From positions 2,790,001-2,854,000 of the forward strand of contig NZ_CP021111.1 of assembly GCF_002119665.1 (NCBI RefSeq): a stretch of DNA of 64,000 bases, given 5' to 3'. Both the position numbers and the translations under genes were made by a program. The number at the start of each line of letters is the position of its first letter. Position 1 is the stretch's first letter. The notes under the pieces were generated by a model. It saw only the letters and a list, made by a program, of their open reading frames with translations, had not been told where the DNA came from and searched no databases. This document shows, one piece after another, positions 1-8,986 of the stretch. Source of the DNA: Bordetella genomosp. 13 (GTDB taxonomy: Bacteria; Pseudomonadota; Gammaproteobacteria; Burkholderiales; Burkholderiaceae_B).

Positions 1-708
1 ATCCACCATGAAGGCCCACACCTGTGCGGGCGGGAACGGCAGGCTGAACTCGCCATCGATATGCTGTCCCTTGCCCTTGCCTTCCGTCCTGGCGCCGGCC
101 GGCTTGGCGGCCGGAACTGGAGCGGCGATGGCGTCCTCGTCCTCGCGCGGCGTGAACGCCTGCATGGGCCTGCCATCCAGCACCGGCAAAGGCTGTGGCC
201 GGGGCAGCGCGGCACGCAGCGCGTCCACCGCGGGGTCCGGCTGCTCTTTCAGCGCCTGCAGCACGGAACGCACCGCCGCCACGATGCCCATGTAGCCGGT
301 GCAGCGACAGATGTTGCCCGACAGCTCGATGCGGATGCGCTTCTCGTCGGCATCGGGCAGGCGCAGCACGATGTCGCGCGCGGTGGCCAGCATGCCGGGC
401 GTGCAGAAGCCGCATTGCAAGGCATGATGGGCCGTGAAGGCCGCGCGCAGGCGCCGCATGACGGGATCGTCGTCGTAGCCCTCCACGGTGCGCACGTCGC
501 GCGACTCGCAGGCCACGGCGTAGGTGATGCACGAGCGGACCGGGCGTCCGTCCACCAGCACCGTGCACGCGCCGCACACGCCGTGCTCGCACCCCAGGTG
601 CGTGCCCGTCAGCCGGGCCTCGTCGCGCAGGTAGTCGCCCAGGTGCATGCGCGCGGGAACCTCGCGGCACACCGCCTCGCCATTGACTTTCATCGAAACC
701 AGACTCAT
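1..708 (-). CDS. (2Fe-2S) small subunit of a molybdenum hydroxylase fused to a CoxG-like domain (partial, runs off window start)
   Basis: The iron-sulfur subunit of a xanthine dehydrogenase/CO dehydrogenase-type hydroxylase passes electrons between the Mo cofactor subunit and FAD. Residues 1-165 hold both clusters: plant-type [2Fe-2S] ligands C40, C45, C48 and C60, then C99, C102, C134 and C136 in CGFC and CRC motifs. After a Pro/Ala/Lys-rich linker, residues 216-236 (HIDGEFSLPFPPAQVW) read as the start of a CoxG/SRPBCC domain, so the protein continues past base 1 as a fusion. The ATG at 708 lies 3 bases after the stop of the FAD subunit gene, so the two are probably translated together. Family and fusion are read from sequence; the substrate is unknown. 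Confidence 0.88.
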   Translation of the reverse strand, partial: MSLVSMKVNGEAVCREVPARMHLGDYLRDEARLTGTHLGCEHGVCGACTVLVDGRPVRSCITYAVACESRDVRTVEGYDDDPVMRRLRAAFTAHHALQCGFCTPGMLATARDIVLRLPDADEKRIRIELSGNICRCTGYMGIVAAVRSVLQALKEQPDPAVDALRAALPRPQPLPVLDGRPMQAFTPREDEDAIAAPVPAAKPAGARTEGKGKGQHIDGEFSLPFPPAQVWAFMVD

Positions 709-711
709 GGC

Positions 712-1593
712 TTATGCCTCGCTCGTACCGCGCTGCGGTATGGGGTCCATCAGGTTGGCGGCAGTGCCCAGCGCCTGCGCCAGGCAGCGCGCCACCGCCG
801 TTTCGTACAGGCGGCGTTCCACCTCGTCCTTGTCGGGCAGGGCCTGCGCGACGGCGTCGCGCACCGCCGCCGTCGTCACCGCCGCCGCGCCCCGCGCCGC
901 GCACGCATGCGCCAGCGCGGTCAGCGAACGCGGCGTGGCGTCCACGGCGCCCAGCACGATGCGGGCCGTGCGGCTGGCGGGATCGAACCAGGCCACACAG
1001 CTGGCCTCGGCGAATTCGCCCGTCTTGCGGCAGAACTTGTAATAGCCGAAGCGCGATTCTGCGTTGAACGCGGGCACGTCGACGGCCACGATCAGCTCGC
1101 CCTCTTGCAACGAGGTCGTATAGGCGCCCGCCATGAAGCGCTGCACGGTCTCGTGGCGCACGGCGCCCTTCTCTCCGGCGATCTCCAGCCGCGCGCCCAG
1201 GCCCGCGCACACCACCACCCAGTCCGCGGCCGGATCGGCGTGCGCCAGGCTGCCGCCTATCGTGCCGCGGTTGCGCACGGCGCGATAGGCGATGCGGCCC
1301 GCCACGCCCTGCATGGGATGGCCCTTCAGCATCTCGTGCACGCCGTCCTCGATCTCGGCGTGCGTCACCGCGGCGCCCACGCGCACGCGGTCACCACGGC
1401 GCTCGACCGTGCGCAGTTCGCCGATGCGGGACACATCCACTACGGCCGGCGGACGCGCCAGGCGCAGATTGAGCATGGGGCCCAGGGACTGGCTGCCCGA
1501 CATGGGCTTGGCCGGCGCCTGCGGGTTCTGCAAACTCTTCAACGCGTCAGCCAGGCTGGCCGGACAGGAGTATTCGAAGCGGGCGGCTTTCAC
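712..1593 (-). CDS. FAD-binding (medium, CoxM-like) subunit of molybdenum hydroxylase
   Basis: 293 residues, the usual length of the FAD-binding subunit of xanthine dehydrogenase-family enzymes; it takes electrons from the small subunit. The N-terminus (KAARFEYSCPASLADAL) is typical. The FAD pyrophosphate loop is seen as AKPMSGSQSLGPM near residue 30, and NRGTIGGSLAHADPAAD near residue 108 is the second conserved flavin loop. Its ATG overlaps the stop of the upstream large-subunit gene in an ATGA (1590-1593), and the small subunit follows after 3 bases. This gives a large-medium-small order. The flavin motifs are intact. Confidence 0.92.
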   Translation of the reverse strand: MKAARFEYSCPASLADALKSLQNPQAPAKPMSGSQSLGPMLNLRLARPPAVVDVSRIGELRTVERRGDRVRVGAAVTHAEIEDGVHEMLKGHPMQGVAGRIAYRAVRNRGTIGGSLAHADPAADWVVVCAGLGARLEIAGEKGAVRHETVQRFMAGAYTTSLQEGELIVAVDVPAFNAESRFGYYKFCRKTGEFAEASCVAWFDPASRTARIVLGAVDATPRSLTALAHACAARGAAAVTTAAVRDAVAQALPDKDEVERRLYETAVARCLAQALGTAANLMDPIPQRGTSEA

Positions 1594-4022
1594 AGGCGAT
1601 CCTCCGCCAGTTCACGCACGGGCGCCGGGGTCGGCGCAGGCTTTGCCTGGCTCTCGGCCTGCGCCATGCCCGCCTGCGCCAGCGCATGCATCAGGCGCCT
1701 GGGCGTGAGCGGCGTGCGCTGCACCAGCGGCGCGTGCAGACGACGCAGCACGTCGTTCACCGCGTTGTAGATCACGGCAGGCGGCGCGATCGCCCCGCCC
1801 TCTCCCATGCCCTTTGCGCCGAACTCGGTGTGCGGCGACGGCGTCTCGAAATGATCGATGCGGATGTTGGGCACCTCGGTGGCGCCCGGCATGACGTAAT
1901 CGGCGAAGGTCGAGGCCAGCGGCTGGCCATTCTCGTCGTACGGCGTCTCTTCGTACAGCGCCGTGCCCAGGCCTTGGGCAATGCCGCCGAAGGTCTGCCC
2001 CTCCACGACCATGGGGTTGATCATGGTGCCGCAGTCTTCCACGGCCACGTAGTCCAGGATCTCGACCGCGCCGGTGCCCGGATCCACCGCGACCACGGCC
2101 GCGTGGCTGGCGTAGGTGAACGAGCCGGTATCGACCTTCGGTTTGTAGCCCACCGTCGTTTCCAGGCCGCCGATGTCGGCGTCCGGCGGAAGCTTGTGCG
2201 GATTGATGTACCACGCATCCGCGATCTCGCGCAGGCTGACCGAACGGTCGCCGGCCCACACCGCGCCGCCGCGCAGCTCGGCAGCCGATGCCTCGACCGA
2301 CAGCATATGCGCCCCGATGTGCACGATGCGCGGCGCCAGCCGCTTGCACGCCTGCGACACGGCGCCGCCCGACATCACCAGCGAGCGCGATGCATAGGTG
2401 CCGGTGGAGAACGGCGTCTGCCCGGTGTCGCCATGCATGACCTTGACGCGGGCCACGTCGGTGCCGAGGATCTCGTTGGCGATCTGCGCGAAGGTGGTCT
2501 CCATGCCCTGGCCATGCGAATGCACGCCCACCCGAACCTCCAGGCCGCCGTCCGGCGTCACCTTCACGGCGGCCTGGTCGTAGCCGGGGATGACGGGCGT
2601 GCCCCAGGCCGCGAACACCGAGGTGCCGTGCGCGGACTGCTCGGTGTAGGTGGCCACGCCCAGCCCGATCAGGCGGCCGTCGGCCTCGGCGCGCGCCTGG
2701 CGCTGCCGCACCGCCGAGGCGTCGATCATCTCCAGCGCGCGGCGCAGGCTGGCCGGATAGTCGCCGCTGTCGAAGTGCTTGTTGGCCACGTTCACATACG
2801 GCATCTGCTCGGGCTTGACCAGGTTCAGCATGCGCACTTCCCAGGGCTCGCGGCCCACCTCGTGCGCGATGGCGTCCATCATCAGTTCGATGGCGAAGCA
2901 CACGCCGGTGCGCGCCACGCCGCGATACGGCACGAAGCCCGGCTTGTTGGTCGCCACGCACTGCGTCAGGCAGCGATAGCTCTGGAAATCGTAGGGACCC
3001 GGAAGATTGCCGGTGGCCTGTCCCGGCTCGAGGCCGATGGTGAACGGCCACACGGAATAGGCGCCGCCGTCAATGACGATGTGCGCGTCCAGCGCCAGCA
3101 GGCGTCCGTCGCGATCCGCGTACGCCGTCATCTCGTAGTTGTGCTCGCGCGTGTTCGCGCCCGCGATCAGATGCTCGCGGCGGTCTTCCAGGTAGCGGAA
3201 GGGACGCTTGTAGGTCTTGGCCAGCCAGGCCACACAAAGCTCTTCCTGCTGCATCACGCACTTGTAGCCGAAGGCGCCGCCCACGTCGGGCGAGATGACG
3301 CGCACCTTGGCCTGGTCCAGCTCCAGGCATTGCGCCAGGCCCGTGCGGATCATGTGCGGAACCTGGGTGGCGCTGACCACGACCAGCTGGTCTTCGCGGT
3401 GGTCCCAGTACGCCAGCACGGCCTTGCCTTCCATCGGCACCATGCACTGGCGCGCCAGCTCCACCCGGCGGCGCACCACCACGGGCGCATCCAGCGACTC
3501 CGGATCGAAGTTGCGCTCGGCTTTCAACGTGACGAACAGGTTGTCGCGCCATTCCTCGTGCACCAGGTCGCCCTGCGCAGCCAGCGCCGCTTCGGCGGTG
3601 GCATAGACCGGCAGCTCGTCGTAGTCGACGCCGATCTCCTCGACCAGGTCTTCGGCCTCGGCCCGGGTGGGGGCAAAGGCCATGGCCACGGGCTCGCCGA
3701 CGAAGCGCACCTTGCCGCGCGCCAGTGGCGGCTGCGCCGACCGCTGATACGTGGGCAAGGTGGAATCGGCGACGATGTCCAGCACCTGCATGTGTTCGCG
3801 GGTGAACGCGCGCCCGTTCAGCGACTCGGGAATGCGGATGCCGCCGATGCGGGCGTGCGCCAGCGGACTGCGCAGGAACGCGACCTCGCACAGCCCCGGC
3901 ATGGACATGTCCCCGACGAACTGGCCCTTGCCCATGAGGTGGCGTGCGTCCTCCTTGCGGGGAACCCGCGCGCCCACGCCCTGGGACTTCGCGCCATCGG
4001 GGGCCTGTGGCTTGTCTTGCAT
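1590..4022 (-). CDS. Molybdopterin-binding (large, CoxL-like) subunit of molybdenum hydroxylase
   Basis: About 810 residues, the catalytic Mo-cofactor subunit of an aerobic hydroxylase. It starts with the usual VGARVPRKEDARHLMGKG motif and carries GGAFGYK, GGAYSVWP and, near the C-terminus, GAKGMGEGG with the catalytic glutamate of the family. The loop that is AYxCSFR in true form I CO dehydrogenase reads PYRGVARTG here, so this is not a genuine CO dehydrogenase; an organic (N-heteroaromatic or aldehyde) substrate is more likely. I chose the ATG at 4022 because it follows a GAGG element; the frame stays open to 4073 but that start would run into the upstream DctP gene. The gene lies 47 bases behind the DctP stop. 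Confidence 0.9.
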   Translation of the reverse strand: MQDKPQAPDGAKSQGVGARVPRKEDARHLMGKGQFVGDMSMPGLCEVAFLRSPLAHARIGGIRIPESLNGRAFTREHMQVLDIVADSTLPTYQRSAQPPLARGKVRFVGEPVAMAFAPTRAEAEDLVEEIGVDYDELPVYATAEAALAAQGDLVHEEWRDNLFVTLKAERNFDPESLDAPVVVRRRVELARQCMVPMEGKAVLAYWDHREDQLVVVSATQVPHMIRTGLAQCLELDQAKVRVISPDVGGAFGYKCVMQQEELCVAWLAKTYKRPFRYLEDRREHLIAGANTREHNYEMTAYADRDGRLLALDAHIVIDGGAYSVWPFTIGLEPGQATGNLPGPYDFQSYRCLTQCVATNKPGFVPYRGVARTGVCFAIELMMDAIAHEVGREPWEVRMLNLVKPEQMPYVNVANKHFDSGDYPASLRRALEMIDASAVRQRQARAEADGRLIGLGVATYTEQSAHGTSVFAAWGTPVIPGYDQAAVKVTPDGGLEVRVGVHSHGQGMETTFAQIANEILGTDVARVKVMHGDTGQTPFSTGTYASRSLVMSGGAVSQACKRLAPRIVHIGAHMLSVEASAAELRGGAVWAGDRSVSLREIADAWYINPHKLPPDADIGGLETTVGYKPKVDTGSFTYASHAAVVAVDPGTGAVEILDYVAVEDCGTMINPMVVEGQTFGGIAQGLGTALYEETPYDENGQPLASTFADYVMPGATEVPNIRIDHFETPSPHTEFGAKGMGEGGAIAPPAVIYNAVNDVLRRLHAPLVQRTPLTPRRLMHALAQAGMAQAESQAKPAPTPAPVRELAEDRL

Positions 4023-4069
4023 GGAATACCTCGGTGATGAGTGGCGGCGCGCCGTCAGGCGACGCTGCG

Positions 4070-5155
4070 TCAACGGCGGGTGACGGCCTGGAAGGTGTAG
4101 TTGTCCAGGGCGCTTTCAGCCACGCGGAACCAGCTGGCCTGGTCGCGCTGGAACTCGGACCACTGCGGGAAGATGGCCGCGAAATCGGGGTTGGCGGCCG
4201 TCAGTTCTTTCCACAGCTGTTGCGAGGTGTTGTACGCGGCGTCCATGACGTCGCGCGGGAAGAACGACAGCTTGGCGCCGCCGGCCAGCAGCGACTTCAA
4301 CGCGCCGGGGTTGCCTGCGTCGTACTTGGCCAGCATCTTCATGGTCTGCTCCGAACACGCGACCTCGAAGGCGGCCTTGAACAGTGGAGGCAAGGCGTTC
4401 CACGCGTCGGCGTTCACCATGGTGGTGATCGAGGCGCTGCCTTCGAACCAGCCGGGGGAGTAGTAGTACGGCGCCACCTTGTTCAGCCCGAGCTTGAGAT
4501 CGTCGTACGGGCCGATCCATTCGGCTGCGTCGATGGTGCCCTTTTCCAGCGAAGGATAGATGTCGCCGGGCGGAATCTGCTGGGGAATCGCGCCCAGCTT
4601 GGACAGCACCATGCCGCCGATGCCGCCGATGCGCATCTTCAGGCCCTTCAGGTCTTCGACGGACTTGATCTCGCGGCGGAACCAGCCGCCCATCTGCACG
4701 CCGACGTTGCCGCAGACGTGGTTGACGATGTTGTACTTCTTGTACAGCGCGCGGAGTTTCTCCAGGCCGCCACCGTAGTGGATCCAGGCGTTGTGCTGGC
4801 GCGCGCTGAGGCCGAAAGACAGGCCCGTATCGAAGGCCAGCGCCGTGTTCTTGCCCAGGTGGAAGGTGCTGAGCACGTGATTGCACTCGACGGTGCCGTT
4901 GCTGACCGCGTCCATGTTCTGCGCCGGAGGCACGATTTCGCCCGCGGGGAAGACGCGGATCTCGAACTTGCCCTCGGTCAGTTCGGACACGCGCTTGCCC
5001 AGTTCGTCGGCCGAGCCGTACATGGCATCGAGGCTCTTGGGCCAGCTGGTGGACATGCGCCAGCGCACGGTGGCCGCGCCTTGCGCGATGGCCGGAGCCG
5101 CGGCGATGGCGGCGCCCACGCCTGCGGCCTGGGTCAGGAAACGACGACGTTGCAT
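4070..5155 (-). CDS. TRAP transporter substrate-binding protein, DctP/TakP-like, Tat signal
   Basis: 361 residues, a periplasmic receptor of a TRAP transporter, probably for an organic acid. The N-terminus MQRRRFLTQAAG followed by an Ala-rich stretch ending AIAQGA is a twin-arginine signal, as in the alpha-keto-acid-binding TakP subgroup. The mature part begins VRWRMSTSWPKSLD and contains LKMRIGGIGGMVLSKLGA, which carries the arginine used by the family to bind carboxylates. No DctQ or DctM gene adjoins it; the only permease in the window is at 23142-25250. It is the first gene of the molybdenum hydroxylase operon, so it may bring in that enzyme's substrate (inference). Confidence 0.9.
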   Translation of the reverse strand: MQRRRFLTQAAGVGAAIAAAPAIAQGAATVRWRMSTSWPKSLDAMYGSADELGKRVSELTEGKFEIRVFPAGEIVPPAQNMDAVSNGTVECNHVLSTFHLGKNTALAFDTGLSFGLSARQHNAWIHYGGGLEKLRALYKKYNIVNHVCGNVGVQMGGWFRREIKSVEDLKGLKMRIGGIGGMVLSKLGAIPQQIPPGDIYPSLEKGTIDAAEWIGPYDDLKLGLNKVAPYYYSPGWFEGSASITTMVNADAWNALPPLFKAAFEVACSEQTMKMLAKYDAGNPGALKSLLAGGAKLSFFPRDVMDAAYNTSQQLWKELTAANPDFAAIFPQWSEFQRDQASWFRVAESALDNYTFQAVTRR

Positions 5156-5244
5156 TCAACTTCCCCTTGTTCGAGCGGCCCTGAGGACCTTGGTTGTGGG
5201 TGACGCGCATGCCTGGACAAGGGACGTGCCACCTGACAAAAAGC

Positions 5245-5256
5245 TCAGTACACCGG
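5245..5256. promoter_or_regulatory. Putative MarR operator, degenerate site near DctP
   Basis: TCAGTACACCGG: the left half matches TCAGT exactly and the right half is degenerate. It lies 90 bases upstream of the DctP start and 34 bases (centre to centre) from the better site at 5279. Assignment to the MarR protein at 9030 is an inference. Confidence 0.35.
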
Positions 5257-5278
5257 CATTTATTCGCCGGCCTTTTAA

Positions 5279-5290
5279 TCAGTATGCTGA
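5279..5290. promoter_or_regulatory. Putative MarR operator upstream of DctP
   Basis: TCAGTATGCTGA is an inverted repeat with arms TCAGT and GCTGA (one mismatch) around a 2-base centre. The same element occurs before the oxygenase operon (5508) and before marR (8987). Confidence 0.45.
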
Positions 5291-5507
5291 CGAGTTCGAG
5301 CATTCGTCAATAGGTTTATTCCTCAGTTCCGGCTGCGCGCGGGACGCTTGCCGCCTGCACCAACATGAGTCCCCTCCACGCCCACTATCGTGCCGCAATG
5401 CACCAATGTAGGACGTGTGATTCGGCCTTTGTGCGAAGCGCGCGACACCCTTGGAAAACCCGCATTCCAGACACTGGCCGATTCGCCGCATCGCTGCTAG
5501 ACTTTTG

Positions 5508-5519
5508 TCAGTGTACTGA
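5508..5519. promoter_or_regulatory. Putative MarR operator upstream of the Rieske oxygenase operon
   Basis: TCAGTGTACTGA is an exact inverted repeat: arms TCAGT and ACTGA with centre GT. It ends 20 bases before the ferredoxin ATG, a position where a bound repressor would block transcription. It is the best-conserved copy of the motif in this locus. Confidence 0.5.
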
Positions 5520-5539
5520 TCATTTCGCTGGAGATTTGC

Positions 5540-5851
5540 ATGAACTGGACCCGCATCGCATCCACGCAGGACGTCGACGACGACAGCGCGGTCGCGCTTA
5601 CCATCGGCCAGGCCCAGCTGGCGCTCTACAAGTGCGACGGCGAATACTATCTTTCCGACGGCATCTGTACCCATGGCCATGCGATGCTGGCCGATGGCTA
5701 TGTCGAGGACGGCTGCGTCGAATGCCCCCTGCACCAGGCGCGCTTCGACCTGCGCACGGGAAAACCCGAATGCGCGCCCGCCACCATTCCCATCCGCGTG
5801 TATCCCGTCCGCGTCGAAGACGGCGCGGTCTACGCGCAGCTGGATGCCTGA
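5540..5851 (+). CDS. Rieske [2Fe-2S] ferredoxin of a ring-hydroxylating oxygenase
   Basis: 103 residues, the normal size of a stand-alone Rieske ferredoxin that carries electrons from the reductase to the oxygenase. The cluster ligands are visible as CTHGHAML (C43, H45) and CPLHQARFD (C62, H65). It is the first gene of a four-gene set; the reductase starts 3 bases after its stop. A GGAG ribosome site precedes the ATG. By family it resembles the ferredoxins of three-component anthranilate, biphenyl and naphthalene oxygenases. Confidence 0.94.
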   Translation: MNWTRIASTQDVDDDSAVALTIGQAQLALYKCDGEYYLSDGICTHGHAMLADGYVEDGCVECPLHQARFDLRTGKPECAPATIPIRVYPVRVEDGAVYAQLDA

Positions 5852-5854
5852 GCC

Positions 5855-7129
5855 ATGGCCGCTCCGGGCTCCATCGTCATCGTCGGCGCCGGCCAGACCG
5901 GAGCCGTCGCGGCGCGCACGCTGCGCGAACTGGGTTATGCCGGCAGCCTTACGCTGGTGGGTGACGAAGCACACCTGCCGTACGAGCGTCCGCCCCTGTC
6001 CAAAGAGGCGCTGGCCGCCGGCGTGGACGCCAGCGTGGGCCGGCTGCACCCGGCCGACTTCTACGCGGGGCTCAACATCGACCTGCTGGCGGGCGCCTGC
6101 GCAAGCGCGCTGGACGCGCAGCGCCGCGAGGTCCTGCTGTCCGATGGCCGTCGCCTGGGCTACGACGCGTGCCTGCTGGCCACCGGCGGCCGCGCCCGGC
6201 GCCTGCCGCTATTGCCGGACGACCTGCCGGCGGTGCATACCCTGCGCACCCTGGACGACGCGATGAAGCTGGGCGCCGCGCTGGCGCCCGGCGTGCGCCT
6301 GGTGGTGATCGGCGGCGGATTCCTCGGCCTGGAAGCCGCATGGACCGCGCGGCAGCGCGGCGCCGAGGTCACGGTGCTCGAAGGCGCCGGTGCGCTGCTC
6401 GGCCGCGTGCTGCCGCCTCACCTCAGCGACTGGCTGCTGCAACGCGCTCTGGCATCCGGCCTTCAGGTTCGGCTGGGCGCCGCGGTCACCGGCGCCATGC
6501 CGGCAGCCGCCGCCGATGCCGGCACCACGCTCGTACTGGCGGACGGCAGCCGGATCCGGGCCGATCACATCCTCGTCTCGATCGGATTGCAGCCCAACAC
6601 CGACCTGGCGGCGTCCGCGGGCCTGGCCCTGTGCGGCGCCACGGCGGGCGTGCTGGTCGATGCCGACTGCAGGACCTCGGATCCGCACGTCTGGGCGGCC
6701 GGCGACTGCGCCAGCCAGTGCCTGGAAGCCGACGGCACGCCGGTCAGGCGCGAATCCTGGCAGAACGCCAATACCCAGGGCGCGATCGCCGCCGCCGCCA
6801 TGCTGGCGGCCGCCCGCCCGTCAGTGCCCTACCCCTGGTTCTGGACCGACCAGCTCGGCTGCAACATCCAGATCCTGGGCGCTCCGCAGCCCGGCCTGCG
6901 CTACGTGACGCGCGGCGCGTCCGCGGCCGACGATCCCGCGCCCAAGCTGCTGTGCCTGGGCCTGCAAGGCGACGTGCCCGTGCACGGCGTGGCCGTCAAC
7001 GCCGGCGGCGACCTGCGCGTGCTGCGCCCGCTGTTCGAGCAGGCCATTCCCATCCAGGCGGACGTCTACGCCGATCCGGCCACCGCGTTGAAACCCTTCG
7101 TCAAATCCAGCCTGCAGCGCTCTGCCTGA
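5855..7129 (+). CDS. FAD-dependent ferredoxin reductase of the ring-hydroxylating oxygenase
   Basis: 424 residues, a BphA4-like NAD(P)H:ferredoxin reductase. It has two dinucleotide folds: IVIVGAGQTGAVAA at residues 6-19 for FAD and VVIGGGFLGLEAAW near residue 150 for NAD(P)H. VWAAGDCA near residue 280 is the FAD ribityl-binding motif. YERPPLSKE near residue 45 is a further family signature. It sits between the ferredoxin and the alpha subunit, with 28 bases to the alpha start, so all components of one electron chain are encoded together. Confidence 0.93.
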   Translation: MAAPGSIVIVGAGQTGAVAARTLRELGYAGSLTLVGDEAHLPYERPPLSKEALAAGVDASVGRLHPADFYAGLNIDLLAGACASALDAQRREVLLSDGRRLGYDACLLATGGRARRLPLLPDDLPAVHTLRTLDDAMKLGAALAPGVRLVVIGGGFLGLEAAWTARQRGAEVTVLEGAGALLGRVLPPHLSDWLLQRALASGLQVRLGAAVTGAMPAAAADAGTTLVLADGSRIRADHILVSIGLQPNTDLAASAGLALCGATAGVLVDADCRTSDPHVWAAGDCASQCLEADGTPVRRESWQNANTQGAIAAAAMLAAARPSVPYPWFWTDQLGCNIQILGAPQPGLRYVTRGASAADDPAPKLLCLGLQGDVPVHGVAVNAGGDLRVLRPLFEQAIPIQADVYADPATALKPFVKSSLQRSA

Positions 7130-7157
7130 GCGCGCGGCCATCCAGGAGCCTCCCACC

Positions 7158-8447
7158 ATGTATCAGTCACAGACCGTGATCGGCATCACCCCGGCGCGCA
7201 AAGATCCTCCCCTGGCCGATTGCATCTGGCCGCAGGACGCCCTGCACTACGTGCCCGATTGGGTCTACACCAGCCAGGCCGTGTACGAGCAGGAACAGGA
7301 GCGCATCTTCCGCGGCAAGACCTGGAACTACGTGGCCCTGGAAGCCGAGCTGCCCGAGCCGGGCAGCTACAAGCGCTCTTATGTGGGCGCCGTGCCGGTC
7401 GTGGTGTCGCGCGCCGAAGACGGCAGCCTGCACGTGTTCGAGAACCGATGCGCCCACCGCGGCGCCGAGTTCTGCCGCCACGGCCAGGGCAAGGCCAAGG
7501 AATTCGTGTGCCCGTATCACCAATGGTCGTACGACCTGAAGGGCAACCTGCAGGGCGTGCCCTTCAAGCGCGGCGTGAACAAGGCGGGCGGCATGCCGCG
7601 CGACTTCCGCAACGAGGACCACGGCCTGCGCAAGCTGAACGTCACCACCCGCCACGGCGTGATCTTCGCCTCGTACTCCGACGAGGTCGAGCCGCTTGAC
7701 GAATACCTGACGCCCGAGATGCTGGTCGATTTCGACGCCGTGTTCCCCGGTCGTCCGCTGAAGATACTGGGCTACTACCGCAACGAGCTGCCCTGCAACT
7801 GGAAGATGTACCACGAGAATCTCAAGGATCCGTACCACGCGACCCTGCTGCATTCGTTCCTGGTGGTGTTCGGCCTGCTGGTGGCCGGCAACAAGTCGGC
7901 CATGACGGTGGACAAGGTGCATGGCCGCCACGGCACCATGGCCTCGGCCAAGAGCGAAGAGAAGTACGCCACCGTCAGCGAAGAGAACAAGAAAGAGATG
8001 CGCTCGTTCCATGACGGCCTGCGGCTGCGCGACGACCGCTTCCTCGAGTACGTCAAGGAATTCGATTCGCCGTGGTCTGTCACCATGCAGACCATCTGGC
8101 CCAACCTCATCGTGCAGCGCGAGATGAACACGCTGGGTGTGCGGCACATCATCCCGAACGGTCCGGACAGCATGATCATGCAATGGACCATGTTCGGCTA
8201 CGAGGACGATACCGACGAAATGCAGCGCCACCGCCTGCGCCAGGGCAACCTGATGGGGCCCGCGGGCTTCCTGGGCCTGGAAGACAACGAAGCCATGAAG
8301 TTCGTGCAGGAAGGCGTGCGCCGCTCCAGCACCGACCTGAACGTGCTGAAACTGGAAAGCGGCAAGCTCGGCACCTCGGACACGCTCATCTCCGAGGCCG
8401 CGATCCGGTCCATGTATCAGTATTACCGCCAGGTCATGGGATTTTGA
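7158..8447 (+). CDS. Ring-hydroxylating oxygenase alpha subunit (anthranilate/salicylate type)
   Basis: 429 residues, the catalytic subunit that adds oxygen to an aromatic ring. The Rieske centre is C98, H100, C118, H121 (CAH, CPYHQW). The mononuclear iron site reads KDPYHATLLH, giving D224 as bridging Asp and H227 and H232 as ligands, with the spacing found in naphthalene dioxygenase. The sequence around YEQEQERIFRGKTWNYVALE and the three-component gene set remind me most of AndAc-type anthranilate dioxygenase and NagG-type salicylate 5-hydroxylase. The exact substrate cannot be read from sequence. A GGAG precedes the ATG and the beta subunit follows after 14 bases. Confidence 0.93.
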   Translation: MYQSQTVIGITPARKDPPLADCIWPQDALHYVPDWVYTSQAVYEQEQERIFRGKTWNYVALEAELPEPGSYKRSYVGAVPVVVSRAEDGSLHVFENRCAHRGAEFCRHGQGKAKEFVCPYHQWSYDLKGNLQGVPFKRGVNKAGGMPRDFRNEDHGLRKLNVTTRHGVIFASYSDEVEPLDEYLTPEMLVDFDAVFPGRPLKILGYYRNELPCNWKMYHENLKDPYHATLLHSFLVVFGLLVAGNKSAMTVDKVHGRHGTMASAKSEEKYATVSEENKKEMRSFHDGLRLRDDRFLEYVKEFDSPWSVTMQTIWPNLIVQREMNTLGVRHIIPNGPDSMIMQWTMFGYEDDTDEMQRHRLRQGNLMGPAGFLGLEDNEAMKFVQEGVRRSSTDLNVLKLESGKLGTSDTLISEAAIRSMYQYYRQVMGF

Positions 8448-8461
8448 AAGGACCCGACGAG

Positions 8462-8983
8462 ATGAACCAGAACAATGTCTATGTGCCCAGCCGCCTGTCT
8501 GCGCAGAAAGCCGCGCCCCTGAAAGCCGAAATCGAACTGTTCCATGCCGAATACTGCGCGGCCCTGGACGGCGGCGACGTCGAACGCTGGCCCGAGTTCT
8601 TCGTCAGCGACGCGCTTTATCGCGTTACCGCGCGGGAAAACGCCGAATTGAATCTGCCCGTGGGCCTGGTATATGCCGAGGGACGCGACATGATGCATGA
8701 CCGGGCGGTGGCGATCGCGCGCACGCAGATGTACGCGCCGCGTTATCTGCTGCATATTGTCAGCAATATCCGCGTCATCGACGCCGGCGAGACGGGCGAC
8801 ATCGAATCCCAGGCCGCATTCCTGCTGATGCAGACACTGGTGGAAGGCCCCACCACGGTGCACCTGGCGGGCACTTACCGCGATATTTTCGTCCGCGACG
8901 ACGACGGCGCATTGCGCCTGAAATTGCGCGACGTCATATACGACACCAACATTTTGGCAAATGACCTGGTCTATCCTGTATAA
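8462..8983 (+). CDS. Ring-hydroxylating oxygenase beta subunit
   Basis: 173 residues with the cystatin-like fold of small oxygenase subunits, which stabilise the alpha hexamer. Typical segments are IELFHAEYCAALDGGDVERW at residues 24-43, YAEGRDMMHDRAVAI near 75 and LKLRDVIYDT near 155. I chose the ATG at 8462 because GAAAGGA lies just upstream and family homologues begin here; the frame stays open far upstream but that part overlaps the alpha gene. It closes the oxygenase set, and the MarR gene follows 46 bases later. Confidence 0.92.
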   Translation: MNQNNVYVPSRLSAQKAAPLKAEIELFHAEYCAALDGGDVERWPEFFVSDALYRVTARENAELNLPVGLVYAEGRDMMHDRAVAIARTQMYAPRYLLHIVSNIRVIDAGETGDIESQAAFLLMQTLVEGPTTVHLAGTYRDIFVRDDDGALRLKLRDVIYDTNILANDLVYPV

Positions 8984-8986
8984 CCG

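Larger units (their letters stand above)
5156..5539. promoter_or_regulatory. Divergent promoter region between hydroxylase and ring-hydroxylating oxygenase operons
   Basis: This 384-base gene-free stretch separates the minus-strand DctP-hydroxylase operon from the plus-strand Rieske oxygenase operon. It holds three copies of a TCAGT-N2-ACTGA-like element (5245-5256, 5279-5290, 5508-5519) and a CCGGC/GCCGG hairpin with an 8-base loop at 5253-5270. A GGAG ribosome site precedes the ferredoxin ATG. I could not assign clear -35/-10 pairs and saw no convincing small gene. Confidence 0.6.

Noticed and set aside
1590..4022. True aerobic CO dehydrogenase
   Set aside because: The AYxCSFR active-site loop of form I enzymes is absent (PYRGVARTG in its place).
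1686..4037. 783-codon plus-strand open frame opposite the molybdenum hydroxylase large subunit
   Set aside because: It is antisense to a gene with clear family motifs, is rich in His, Arg and Ala without domains, and is a product of the high GC content.
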